A stretch of DNA of 7,920 nucleotides from Clostridia bacterium (GCA_017631705.1 JAGBSU010000162.1:1-7920), one strand, 5' to 3'. Positions 1-6,671 are shown, counted from the first letter of the stretch. Notes: generated by a model not told the origin, from the sequence alone. A program made the numbers and translations.

Positions 1-713
1 TAGTGCATGTAGCCGTACAGTTTACCGGTTCTGCCGTTTCCGGTTTGTACCTCATCGGCAATGAGCAAGACATCGTATTGTTCGGCAAGTTCTTTGAGTG
101 CCGCTACAAACGCTGTTTCCAGCGGTAGCACACCGCCTTCGCCGCGAATCACTTCAAACATTACTGCGGCAACCGTATGCTGTTCCAACACCCTTTTTAG
201 GTCCTCTGGAGTGGGCTCACAATGCACAAAACCTTCAGTCAGCGGCAAAAAGTGTTCGTGGAACGAGGTTTGCCCTGTCGCCGCCAGTGTGGTAATGGTT
301 CTGCCGTGAAAACTGTTATTGAGCGTCACAATGGTGGTATATTCCGCCCCTTTGGTATCGGCGGCGTATTTGTGTGCCGTTTTAATAGCACATTCGTTCG
401 CTTCGGCACCGGAATTGGAAAAAAAGACCTTTTTCATGCCGGTGCGCTCGCACAACAGTTTTGCCAGCGTAGCACACGGCGAGGTGTAATATAAGTTGGA
501 TGTGTGCTGAAAGGTATGCAACTGTTCGGTAACAGCGTTTACCCATTCCTCGTCGCAAAAACCGAAACTGTTCACGGCGATACCGCTACCCAAATCAATG
601 TATTCTTTACCGGTTTCATCCCACACAAGAGAGCCTTTACCCTTGACAAGATTAAGCGGGAAACGGGCATAGGTGGATGCCACATACGCGGCATCGGTTT
701 CAAATATCGTCAC
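1..713 (-). CDS. argD: Acetylornithine aminotransferase, N-terminal 237 codons (cut by window edge)
   Basis: PLP-dependent class III aminotransferase that converts N-acetylglutamate semialdehyde to N-acetylornithine using glutamate, in the cytosol. I translated this frame by hand; it is open from a GTG start to the window edge. Visible family motifs are the PLP-phosphate-binding NSGAEAN (residues 100-106), SFHGRT (134-139; Phe135 should stack on the cofactor ring) and ADEVQTGNGRTG (219-230), where Asp220 would contact the pyridine nitrogen. The Schiff-base lysine and about 150 further residues lie beyond position 1. The usual E-P-I-Q-G-E-G-G motif reads EVIRGEGG here. The GTG start is forced: the argB stop TAA is in the same frame two codons upstream, and a GAGGGGG ribosome binding site sits 8 nt before the GTG. 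It follows argB by 3 nt, so translation is probably coupled. Other acyl-ornithine or GABA-type class III aminotransferases look alike, but the operon context settles the assignment. Confidence 0.95.
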   Translation of the reverse strand, partial: MTIFETDAAYVASTYARFPLNLVKGKGSLVWDETGKEYIDLGSGIAVNSFGFCDEEWVNAVTEQLHTFQHTSNLYYTSPCATLAKLLCERTGMKKVFFSNSGAEANECAIKTAHKYAADTKGAEYTTIVTLNNSFHGRTITTLAATGQTSFHEHFLPLTEGFVHCEPTPEDLKRVLEQHTVAAVMFEVIRGEGGVLPLETAFVAALKELAEQYDVLLIADEVQTGNGRTGKLYGYMH

Positions 714-716
714 GGT

Positions 717-1574
717 TTATTCCCCCTCAAACATAGTGCCGATACCTTCGTCTGTTAAGGTTTCAATCAACAGGGAATGCGGGATCCGACCGTCAATAAT
801 AAAGACTTTTTTGACATCGTCTAAAATGGCATTGGTGCAACATTCCACCTTGGGAATCATCCCGTCGGAAATGACACCGCTTTGAATCAATTCTTTGGTT
901 TCGGCAACCGTAATATGCGAAATTAAAGTAGAAGGATCGTTTTTATCACGCAGAATGCCCTCGGTATCGGTAAGAGAAATTAAACTTTCCGCCTTTAAGG
1001 CACCGGCAATCTTTGCCGCCGCTGTATCGGCATTGATATTATACACCGCACCGCTATTATCGCAACCCAAGGTCGACACCACCGGAATATATCCTTTTTC
1101 CAGCACATCTAAAATCGGCATAGGGTCAATGTTCGTGATTTTACCGACAAAGCCTAATCGCTCGTCTTTCATTTCGGCTTCAATCATGTGGCCGTCCATA
1201 CCGGACAAACCGATAGATTTGCCGCCGCAGCATTCGATAAGATTAACCAGACTTTTATTGATTTTACCTGCCAAGACCATTTGCGCTACTTCTACCGTTT
1301 CTTTATCGGTGACACGCAAACCGTCGACAAATTGCGTTTGCTTGCCGATTTTGGCAAGTAATTCGGTGATTTCCGGACCGCCGCCGTGTACTAAAACGAC
1401 TTTAACACCGATAAGATGCAAAAGCACAATGTCACGCACCACGGAATTTTTTAATTTTTCGTTGACCATCGCGTTTCCGCCGTATTTAATGACCACGATT
1501 TTGCCGGTATATTGCTTGATATACGGCAAGGCGTTGACCAATATTCTCGCCCGTTCGGCGTTGGTTATTGTCAT
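717..1574 (-). CDS. argB: N-acetylglutamate kinase (acetylglutamate kinase)
   Basis: Amino-acid kinase family enzyme that phosphorylates N-acetyl-L-glutamate with ATP, the second step of the acetyl pathway. The 285-residue length is normal. Visible motifs are KYGGNAM (30-36, phosphate-binding Lys30), HGGGPEI (63-69), the acetylglutamate-binding YNINADTAAAKIA (178-190), SLTDTEGILRD (200-210) and SDGMIPKVE (236-244, with a lysine expected to stabilise the transition state). It has an extra N-terminal segment (about residues 5-24, with ALPYIKQYTGK before the kinase core) and a C-terminal TDEGIGTMF (274-282). Known family comparisons link both to hexameric, arginine-inhibitable kinases, so this is probably the feedback-controlled step (inference). 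The ATG at 1574 is preceded by AGGGGA with suitable spacing. Unlike all other junctions in the operon it is separated from the upstream gene, argJ, by 285 bases, nearly all of them an inserted element. The stop is TAA, 3 nt before argD. Confidence 0.98.
   Translation of the reverse strand: MTITNAERARILVNALPYIKQYTGKIVVIKYGGNAMVNEKLKNSVVRDIVLLHLIGVKVVLVHGGGPEITELLAKIGKQTQFVDGLRVTDKETVEVAQMVLAGKINKSLVNLIECCGGKSIGLSGMDGHMIEAEMKDERLGFVGKITNIDPMPILDVLEKGYIPVVSTLGCDNSGAVYNINADTAAAKIAGALKAESLISLTDTEGILRDKNDPSTLISHITVAETKELIQSGVISDGMIPKVECCTNAILDDVKKVFIIDGRIPHSLLIETLTDEGIGTMFEGE
722..728 (-). promoter_or_regulatory. Ribosome binding site for argD, inside the end of argB
   Basis: On the minus strand GAGGGGG lies within the last codons of argB (the Glu-Gly region before the stop), 8 nt upstream of the GTG at 713. 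It supports the non-ATG start of argD, which has no other credible start nearby. Confidence 0.75.
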
Positions 1575-1580
1575 TTTTAT

Positions 1581-1586
1581 TCCCCT
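1581..1586 (-). promoter_or_regulatory. Ribosome binding site for argB
   Basis: AGGGGA on the minus strand, with 7 nt between GGGG and the ATG at 1574. It lies just outside the terminal repeat of the inserted element (1590-1860), so the insertion left argB its own initiation signal. In mRNA the terminal stem of the element would end only a few bases upstream. Confidence 0.75.
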
Positions 1587-1589
1587 TTA

Positions 1590-1614
1590 AGCAGAGAAGC
1601 CGTATCCGAACCCG
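1590..1614 (+). repeat. Left terminal inverted repeat of the argJ-argB element
   Basis: Starts AGCAGAGAAGCC and continues through TATCCGAAC. It pairs with 1836-1860, differing at arm positions 11, 13 and 23. The adjacent TA is at 1588-1589. Confidence 0.85.
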
Positions 1615-1657
1615 ATTTTCACAGGCGGATTTCTGCCTCTACTGTGTTAAAATACTC

Positions 1658-1677
1658 GTAAATCCGAAAGGATTTAC
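1658..1677. other. Perfect 8-bp hairpin within the element
   Basis: On the plus strand GTAAATCC (1658-1665) and GGATTTAC (1670-1677) are perfect complements around a GAAA loop. GAAA is a stable GNRA tetraloop only if the plus strand is the RNA; on the operon strand the loop would read UUUC. Confidence 0.7.
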
Positions 1678-1687
1678 TGCGTTTTGT

Positions 1688-1781
1688 GCCTTGCATAGCC
1701 AAAAATCCACTTTGTAAAAATTCTTCGACTTAAAACGAGCAGAATTTCGTGGGGTTTTTGGTGCAGAGGAGTCGACAAGGC
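1688..1781. other. Large nested stem-loop within the element
   Basis: On the plus strand GCCTTG (1688-1693) pairs with CAAGGC (1776-1781). Inside it CCAAAAATCCAC (1699-1710) pairs with GTGGGGTTTTTGG (1749-1761) with one bulged G and one T·G pair, and AAATTCT (1718-1724) pairs with AGAATTT (1741-1747). The nesting suggests conserved RNA or hairpin-DNA structure rather than random sequence. Pairing was done by eye, with no energy calculation. Confidence 0.65.
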
Positions 1782-1835
1782 TGTCGCCTGACGACGACGA
1801 TAATCCGAAAAACACCGAAATTTTGCCGTTTTCAG

Positions 1836-1860
1836 CGTGTTCGGATATGACTTCTCTGCT
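1836..1860 (-). repeat. Right terminal inverted repeat of the argJ-argB element
   Basis: Read on the minus strand it starts AGCAGAGAAGTC and continues through TATCCGAAC, matching the left arm at 22 of 25 positions. The adjacent TA (1861-1862) forms the first two bases of the argJ stop codon, and the first A of the element is the third. Confidence 0.85.
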
Positions 1861-3074
1861 TATGTCCGATAATCGCCGTTGATTTTGACATAGTCATAGG
1901 TCAAGTCACAACCCCACGCGGTGGCGGTTGCCGTACCGCTGTTCAAATTGACGGCAATGGTGATTTCTTTTTCAAGTAATATTTCTTTGGCAAGTTCTTC
2001 GGAAAATTCTATGCCGGCACCGTTTTTACACACGGCAATTTGACCTGCCGGTGAAACAAAGGAAACGTCCACGGCGTTTACGTCAACCGTTGCTCCGCTG
2101 TATCCAATCGCACACAAGACTCTTCCCCAGTTGGCATCGGCGCCGAACATAGCTGCTTTTGTAAGCGAAGAGCAAATGACCGATTTGGCTACTGTTTTGG
2201 CGGTTTTTTCATCAGAAGCGCCGCAAACCGTACATTCGATAAGTTTGGTAGCTCCTTCACCATCACCGGCAATGCCTTTGCACAAATACACGGTGACGGT
2301 ATTGAGGGCTTGCATAAAAATGGAAAACGCTTCGTTTTCGGTAGTAATTTCTGCGTTGCCTGCCATGCCGTTGGCAAGAATGGTTACCATGTCATTTGTG
2401 GAAGTATCCCCATCGACACTTACCATGTTAAAGGTGCTTTGAATATCGGTGGACAGTGCTTTTTGTAACAACTGACTGCTAATCGCACAGTCGGTGGTAA
2501 TGAAAACGAGCATCGTCGCCATATTCGGGTGAATCATACCCGAACCTTTGGCAATACCGCCGATTTTACATTCCACACCGTCGATTTCAAAAGAAACGGC
2601 AATTTCTTTTTTGACCGTATCTGTTGTCATGATGCCTTCGGCTGCTGCGTCGCTGTTGTTCCCCAAACCGGCAACCAATGCCGGTATACCGTTTTTAATC
2701 GGGGTAATATCCAACGGCTGACCGATAACACCGGTAGAAGCAACTACCACATCGTTTGCCGAAATTTGCAATGCATCGGCAGTGAGTTTGGACATTTGTT
2801 CCGCCACCTCAATGCCGTTGGCATTGCAGGTGTTGGCGTTACCGCTGTTACAAACAACCGCTTGTGCTTTTCCGTCTGCCAAATGCTGTTTGGTGACCGT
2901 CAGCGGTGCGCCTTTCACTAAGTTGGTGGTATATACCGCCGCCGCCGAAGCCGGCACTTCACTGACAATGAGCGATAAATCGCGTTTTAATTTATTTTTA
3001 CGAATACCGCAATGAATACCGTTTGCGGTAAATCCTTTTGCGGCACAAATGCCGCCTTCTATTATTTTCATCAT
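1860..3074 (-). CDS. argJ: Glutamate N-acetyltransferase / ornithine acetyltransferase
   Basis: ArgJ moves the acetyl group from N-acetylornithine to glutamate, giving ornithine and recycling N-acetylglutamate; some members also use acetyl-CoA. The 404-residue precursor has the normal length. It carries the N-terminal-nucleophile cleavage motif KGSGMIHPNMATML (176-189), so self-cleavage is expected between Ala186 and Thr187, with Thr187 the nucleophile. The oxyanion-hole motif STGVIG is at 113-118, the conserved NSGNAN at 76-81, and the C terminus YVKINGDYRT is typical. Whether it is bifunctional cannot be read from sequence; no argA-type synthase is present in the window. The first ATG (3074) overlaps the argC stop as ATGA and is followed directly by a second ATG (3071) that lies 8 nt from the GGAG site, so either could start. 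The stop TAA abuts the inserted element 1590-1860. Confidence 0.98.
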   Translation of the reverse strand: MMKIIEGGICAAKGFTANGIHCGIRKNKLKRDLSLIVSEVPASAAAVYTTNLVKGAPLTVTKQHLADGKAQAVVCNSGNANTCNANGIEVAEQMSKLTADALQISANDVVVASTGVIGQPLDITPIKNGIPALVAGLGNNSDAAAEGIMTTDTVKKEIAVSFEIDGVECKIGGIAKGSGMIHPNMATMLVFITTDCAISSQLLQKALSTDIQSTFNMVSVDGDTSTNDMVTILANGMAGNAEITTENEAFSIFMQALNTVTVYLCKGIAGDGEGATKLIECTVCGASDEKTAKTVAKSVICSSLTKAAMFGADANWGRVLCAIGYSGATVDVNAVDVSFVSPAGQIAVCKNGAGIEFSEELAKEILLEKEITIAVNLNSGTATATAWGCDLTYDYVKINGDYRT

Positions 3075-4003
3075 GATAACTCCAAACCGGTCGTCGGCAA
3101 AACACCGAGAACCATATTCAAAACTTCTACTGCCGCACCCGACGCACCTTTTCCTAAATTATCGTACCGTGCGGTGAGCAAAATGCGTTCCTCGTTGCCG
3201 AAAACCGATAGATGCATACTGTCTTTTCCGCTGAATGCCGCCGCCGACAACAAGCCGTCAGCATCGGCTTCCTCTGTATAACGCACAATGTCGCCGGTGT
3301 AGTGACGGCGATACAGCGTTTTAATGTCGTCTATGGTGATACCCTCTGCCAATTTCGAGGCAAACAGCGGAACCGTTACTTCCATACCGCTGTAAAAGTT
3401 TGAAACAATCGGGCAAAACAGCGGTGCATATTCCAAACCGCAAACCGCTTTCATTTCCGGTAAATGCTTATGCGTTTGGGATAACGCATATTGTCGCGGT
3501 GCTGTCAGCAACGCGTTGTCGCTTGCCTCGTATTCGGCAATCATCTTTTTTCCGCCGCCGCTGTACCCCGTGAGTGAGTGGCAAGTTAATTGTGCCGTTT
3601 TTGGCAAATAGCCGCTTTCGATAAGCGGATAAACCAGCGCAATAAAACCGCTGGCATGGCACCCCGGCACAGCAATGCGCTTGGAAGCACGCACCATGCT
3701 TTCGTGGGATGCTGACAGTTCGGGAAAGCCGTACGCCCACTGCGGATTCGTGCGGTGGGCGGTTGAGGTGTCGATAATAATTGTTTGGGGATTGGTTGTC
3801 ATGGCAACCGATTCCCTTGCCGCATCATCCGGCAAACACAAAAAGGCAATGTCTGCCGCATTGAGCATGGCTTTTCGACTTTCGGGATTTTTGCGTTGTT
3901 CATCGGAAAGCGTTAATAATTCAATATCCGTTCTGTCGGCTAACCGTTCATAAATCCGCAGACCCGTGGTGCCGGCTTTGCCGTCGATAAACACTTTTTT
4001 CAT
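3071..4003 (-). CDS. argC: N-acetyl-gamma-glutamyl-phosphate reductase, type 2
   Basis: NADPH-dependent reductase that converts N-acetylglutamyl phosphate to N-acetylglutamate semialdehyde, the third step of the pathway. At 310 residues it is shorter than the common type-1 enzyme (about 340-350) and matches the shorter type-2 form. The N-terminal Rossmann loop reads GKAGTTGLRI (8-17) instead of the type-1 GxxGYxG pattern. The catalytic cysteine is Cys115 in VPGCHASGF (112-120), and TGYSGGGKKMI (145-155) belongs to the substrate-binding half. The start ATG (4003) overlaps the argH stop as ATGA, with GGAG 8 nt upstream inside argH; its own stop TGA overlaps the argJ start the same way. Both overlaps point to translational coupling. 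The subtype assignment rests on length and motif memory, not on an alignment. Confidence 0.95.
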   Translation of the reverse strand: MKKVFIDGKAGTTGLRIYERLADRTDIELLTLSDEQRKNPESRKAMLNAADIAFLCLPDDAARESVAMTTNPQTIIIDTSTAHRTNPQWAYGFPELSASHESMVRASKRIAVPGCHASGFIALVYPLIESGYLPKTAQLTCHSLTGYSGGGKKMIAEYEASDNALLTAPRQYALSQTHKHLPEMKAVCGLEYAPLFCPIVSNFYSGMEVTVPLFASKLAEGITIDDIKTLYRRHYTGDIVRYTEEADADGLLSAAAFSGKDSMHLSVFGNEERILLTARYDNLGKGASGAAVEVLNMVLGVLPTTGLELS

Positions 4004-5373
4004 ACTGTAAACTCCGTAATATAAGATAACTGTTGTTCTACCGAAGCAAGACCTGTACCACCGGCAGAAATGCGGCTTTCTACACAGGTGTGCAGGTTGA
4101 TTGCCTCGTACAAATCCTCTTCAAAAGATTCGTGGAAGGTTTGGTATTCTTCCAAGGAAAGGTCCTCGAGGACCTTATTGTTTTGCACGCAATGGCCTAC
4201 AATTTGACCGACCACTTTGTATGCCGCACGGAACGGAATACCTTTTTTGGTGAGGTAGTCGGCAAGGTCGGTGGCGTTGATAAAGCCTTTTTGTGCCGCT
4301 TGTAACATGTTTTCGGGCAAGGCTTTCATGGTATGAATCATGGGAGTAAATACCGTAAGGCATTGTTTGACGGTATCAATGGCATCGAAGATGGATTCTT
4401 TATCCTCTTGCATATCTTTGTTATAGGCAAGCGGCAAGCCTTTGAGCACCGTGAGCATCGCCATTAAATCGCCATAGACTCTACCGGTTTTGCCACGAAC
4501 CAATTCGGCAATATCGGGGTTTTTCTTTTGTGGCATGATGCTCGAACCCGTGGTGTAGGAATCGTCTAATTCGACAAATTTGAATTCCCAACTTGACCAC
4601 AAAATTACTTCCTCGGAAAAACGGGACAAATGCATCATGAGCGTGGCAAACGCCGACAATAGTTCCACACAAAAATCACGGTCGGAAACACCGTCAATGC
4701 TATTGAGGGTAATGCCGTCAAAGCCCAATGCCTTGGCTTCCGATTCGCGGTCGGTGTTATAGGTAGTACCAGCCAAAGCACAACTGCCGAGCGGCGAAAG
4801 ATTCATACGTTTTACCGCATCCCCAATACGGGTAATATCCCGTGTGAACATCATGGCGTAAGCAAGCAGATGGTGGGCAAAGGTAATGGGTTGTGCCCGT
4901 TGCAGGTGGGTGTATCCCGGCATAATGGTTGTTTTATGCTGGGATGCCTGATGCACAATACTGCCGAGCAATTCTTTGATGAGAAAGACAATTTCTGCCG
5001 CTTCATCACGCAAATACAAACGGATATCCACCGCCACTTGGTCGTTACGACTGCGTGCAGTGTGCAGTTTCTTACCGACATCGCCAATGCGTTTGGTAAG
5101 TTCCGCTTCCACGAACATGTGAATATCTTCCGCTTGTTCATCAATGGCCAAATTGCCGTTTTGTAAATCATCTAAAATATTGCCGAGTTCGGCAATGATG
5201 AGTCCGGCATCGGCAGAGCCGATAATGCCCTGCCGTGCCAGCATAGCGGCATGTGCCACCGAGCCTTGAATGTCTTGCTTGTACATACGGCTATCGATGT
5301 GAATGGAAGAATTGAAATCGTCTGCTTGTTTATCTAAGGCTTTGGAAAACCGCCCTGCCCACATTTTATCCAT
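4000..5373 (-). CDS. argH: Argininosuccinate lyase
   Basis: Fumarase/aspartase-superfamily enzyme that cleaves argininosuccinate to arginine and fumarate, the last step of arginine synthesis; members are cytosolic homotetramers. The 457-residue length is normal. The three conserved regions that form the shared active site are visible: HTARSRNDQVAVD (104-116), GYTHLQRAQP (153-162, containing the conserved His155) and the signature GSSIMPQKKNPD (276-287) with the catalytic serine loop. The N terminus MWAGRF is typical. It starts 12 nt after the argG stop, with AAGGA 9 nt upstream of the ATG, and its stop overlaps the argC start by 4 nt. Near its 3' end the codons for Lys-Val-Leu-Glu-Asp-Leu form a perfect 18-bp palindrome (4159-4176). 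Confidence 0.98.
   Translation of the reverse strand: MDKMWAGRFSKALDKQADDFNSSIHIDSRMYKQDIQGSVAHAAMLARQGIIGSADAGLIIAELGNILDDLQNGNLAIDEQAEDIHMFVEAELTKRIGDVGKKLHTARSRNDQVAVDIRLYLRDEAAEIVFLIKELLGSIVHQASQHKTTIMPGYTHLQRAQPITFAHHLLAYAMMFTRDITRIGDAVKRMNLSPLGSCALAGTTYNTDRESEAKALGFDGITLNSIDGVSDRDFCVELLSAFATLMMHLSRFSEEVILWSSWEFKFVELDDSYTTGSSIMPQKKNPDIAELVRGKTGRVYGDLMAMLTVLKGLPLAYNKDMQEDKESIFDAIDTVKQCLTVFTPMIHTMKALPENMLQAAQKGFINATDLADYLTKKGIPFRAAYKVVGQIVGHCVQNNKVLEDLSLEEYQTFHESFEEDLYEAINLHTCVESRISAGGTGLASVEQQLSYITEFTV
4159..4176. repeat. Perfect 18-bp palindrome inside argH
   Basis: AAGGTCCTCGAGGACCTT is identical on both strands with no central spacer. It encodes KVLEDL near the C-terminal end of ArgH. 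It is GC-richer than its surroundings. Function is unknown; chance is possible. Confidence 0.6.
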
Positions 5374-5385
5374 GCTGTAAAATCC

Positions 5386-6615
5386 TTACTTTTTGTTGTT
5401 TTTAGCGTTGACTTGTGCTTGCACCGAAATCGGGAAACCGAAGAGGTTGATGAAACCGGCACTGTCTTTTTGGTCGTATACGTTGTCTTCACCGAAGGTG
5501 GCGATTTCTTCGCTATAAAGCGACCAGTCGCTCCATGCGCCTGCTTTAATCATGTTGCCTTTGTAAAGTTTGATTCTGACTTTACCGGTGACATGTTCTT
5601 GGGTTTTCGTAACAAACGCCGACAACGCTTCACGCAAGGGCGTGTACCATTGACCGTTGTAGAGCAAATCGGCAAAGGTGATGGCAAGTTCTTGCTTTTT
5701 GTGCATCGTCATCTTATCGAGGCACAAAGTTTCCAAATAGTTATGAGCGAAGTACAAAATCTCACCGCCGGGAGTTTCGTACACGCCACGGCATTTCATG
5801 CCGACCAAACGGTTTTCGACGATATCCAACAAGCCGATGCCGTTAGCACCGCCGAGTTCGTTGAGTTTGAGAATGATTTCTTTGGCGCTCATTTTGGTAT
5901 CGTTGAGGGCAACCGGCACACCTTGTTCAAAGTCTAACGTGACATAGGTGGGCACATCGGGTGCTTTAAGCGGTGAAACGCCCATTTCTAAGAAACCTTC
6001 TTTTTCGTAGAGAGGTTCGTTGCCGGTGTCTTCCAAATCCAAACCCTCGTGCGACAAGTGCCACAAGTTTTTATCTTTGGAATAGTTGGTTTCGCGGTTG
6101 ATTTTGAGCGGCACGTTGTGTGCTTCGGCATATTCAATTTCTTCTTCTCTGGATTTGATATCCCATTCACGCCACGGAGCAATGATTTTCATGCCGGGAG
6201 CGAAAGCTTTGATAGCCAGTTCGAAACGAACTTGGTCGTTACCTTTACCGGTACAGCCGTGGCAGATAGCATCGGCACCCTCGGCGATGGCAATTTCTGC
6301 CAAGCGTTTACCGATAATCGGCCGTGCAAGCGAAGTGCCGAGCAAATATTCTTCGTACTTAGCACCGGCTTGCATGGTGGGGATAATCATATCGTTGACA
6401 AATTCCTCGGTCAAATCCTCTACATACAATTTGGAAGCGCCGGTTTTGATAGCCTTTTCTTCCAAGCCTTCCAATTCGTCCGCTTGACCGACATTACCGG
6501 ACACCGCAATAATTTCGGGATTGCCGTAATTTTCTTTTAACCACGGGATGATTATGGAAGTATCCAAACCTCCGGAATACGCTAATACCACTTTCTTGAT
6601 TTGTTGTTTATCCAT
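5386..6615 (-). CDS. argG: Argininosuccinate synthase
   Basis: ATP-dependent ligase that joins citrulline and aspartate to give argininosuccinate, AMP and pyrophosphate. The 409-residue length is typical. The N-type ATP pyrophosphatase P-loop AYSGGLDTS (12-20) binds ATP. Further family motifs are SLARPII (95-101), HGCTGKGNDQVRFE (119-132), APWREW (146-151) and the C-terminal YDQKDSAGFINLFGFP. The segment after the first strand reads SGNVGQADE where many family members have an Asp-Val/Leu-Gly-Gln-Gly-Glu-Glu form, a mild variant. It is the first gene of the operon, behind a strong promoter with ARG boxes. The ATG at 6615 is preceded by a full AGGAGG with 9-nt spacing, the best ribosome binding site in the window. 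A lysine/asparagine-rich tail (NAKNNKK) ends the protein. Confidence 0.98.
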   Translation of the reverse strand: MDKQQIKKVVLAYSGGLDTSIIIPWLKENYGNPEIIAVSGNVGQADELEGLEEKAIKTGASKLYVEDLTEEFVNDMIIPTMQAGAKYEEYLLGTSLARPIIGKRLAEIAIAEGADAICHGCTGKGNDQVRFELAIKAFAPGMKIIAPWREWDIKSREEEIEYAEAHNVPLKINRETNYSKDKNLWHLSHEGLDLEDTGNEPLYEKEGFLEMGVSPLKAPDVPTYVTLDFEQGVPVALNDTKMSAKEIILKLNELGGANGIGLLDIVENRLVGMKCRGVYETPGGEILYFAHNYLETLCLDKMTMHKKQELAITFADLLYNGQWYTPLREALSAFVTKTQEHVTGKVRIKLYKGNMIKAGAWSDWSLYSEEIATFGEDNVYDQKDSAGFINLFGFPISVQAQVNAKNNKK

Positions 6616-6624
6616 GTTATGTTG

Positions 6625-6630
6625 CCTCCT
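6625..6630 (-). promoter_or_regulatory. Ribosome binding site for argG
   Basis: A full AGGAGG on the minus strand, 9 nt before the argG ATG. It fixes the start at 6615. Confidence 0.9.
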
Positions 6631-6637
6631 ATATTCT

Positions 6638-6651
6638 CCCGTTTGAACGGG
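6638..6651 (-). promoter_or_regulatory. Small hairpin in the argG leader
   Basis: CCCGTT and AACGGG are perfect 6-base complements two bases apart (realistically a 5-bp stem with a TCAA loop). It lies in the roughly 50-nt leader just upstream of AGGAGG. It is not followed by a U-tract, so it is not a terminator; mRNA stabilisation or mild control of initiation is possible. Confidence 0.5.
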
Positions 6652-6671
6652 GTTGTTATTTCATGTGTTGT

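Larger units (their letters stand above)
1590..1860. mobile_element. MITE-like non-coding insertion between argJ and argB
   Basis: This 271-bp stretch begins with AGCAGAGAAG and ends with CTTCTCTGCT. The 25-bp ends (1590-1614 and 1836-1860) are inverted repeats matching at 22 of 25 positions. It is flanked on both sides by TA (1588-1589 and 1861-1862), as expected for a TA target duplication, the type made by IS630/Tc1-mariner transposases and by small non-autonomous elements such as RUP and Correia repeats. It contains no credible reading frame. The interior is rich in stem-loops: 1620-1646, 1658-1677 and 1688-1781. It splits an otherwise tightly packed operon, and its first base on the argJ side completes the present argJ TAA stop. 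Shape and flanks are seen directly; mobility and family are inferred. I recognise no named family. The alternative is a fixed structured RNA or mRNA-processing element. Confidence 0.8.

Noticed and set aside
1..885. Plus-strand open frames of 65-90 codons at the left end
   Set aside because: They lie opposite argD and argB, overlap one another in several frames and lack family features. The real coding frame there is the minus-strand argD from the GTG at 713.
895..1590. Long plus-strand open frame of 231 codons opposite argB
   Set aside because: It is antisense to a fully conserved argB, has no recognisable domain or ribosome binding site, and its sequence is explained by the codon pattern of argB.
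1790..1800. Short triplet run (ACG/CGA repeats) within the element, considered as a microsatellite
   Set aside because: Only about three and a half units; too short to be meaningful.
1575..1859. T-box, riboswitch or ordinary terminator in the argJ-argB gap
   Set aside because: No T-box sequence, no known riboswitch core and no GC-rich hairpin followed by a U-tract on the operon strand; inverted ends with TA flanks explain the region better.
5413..6540. Plus-strand open frames of 133-174 codons opposite argG
   Set aside because: Shadows of argG: several overlap each other, none has family motifs or start signals, and argG is clearly the real gene.
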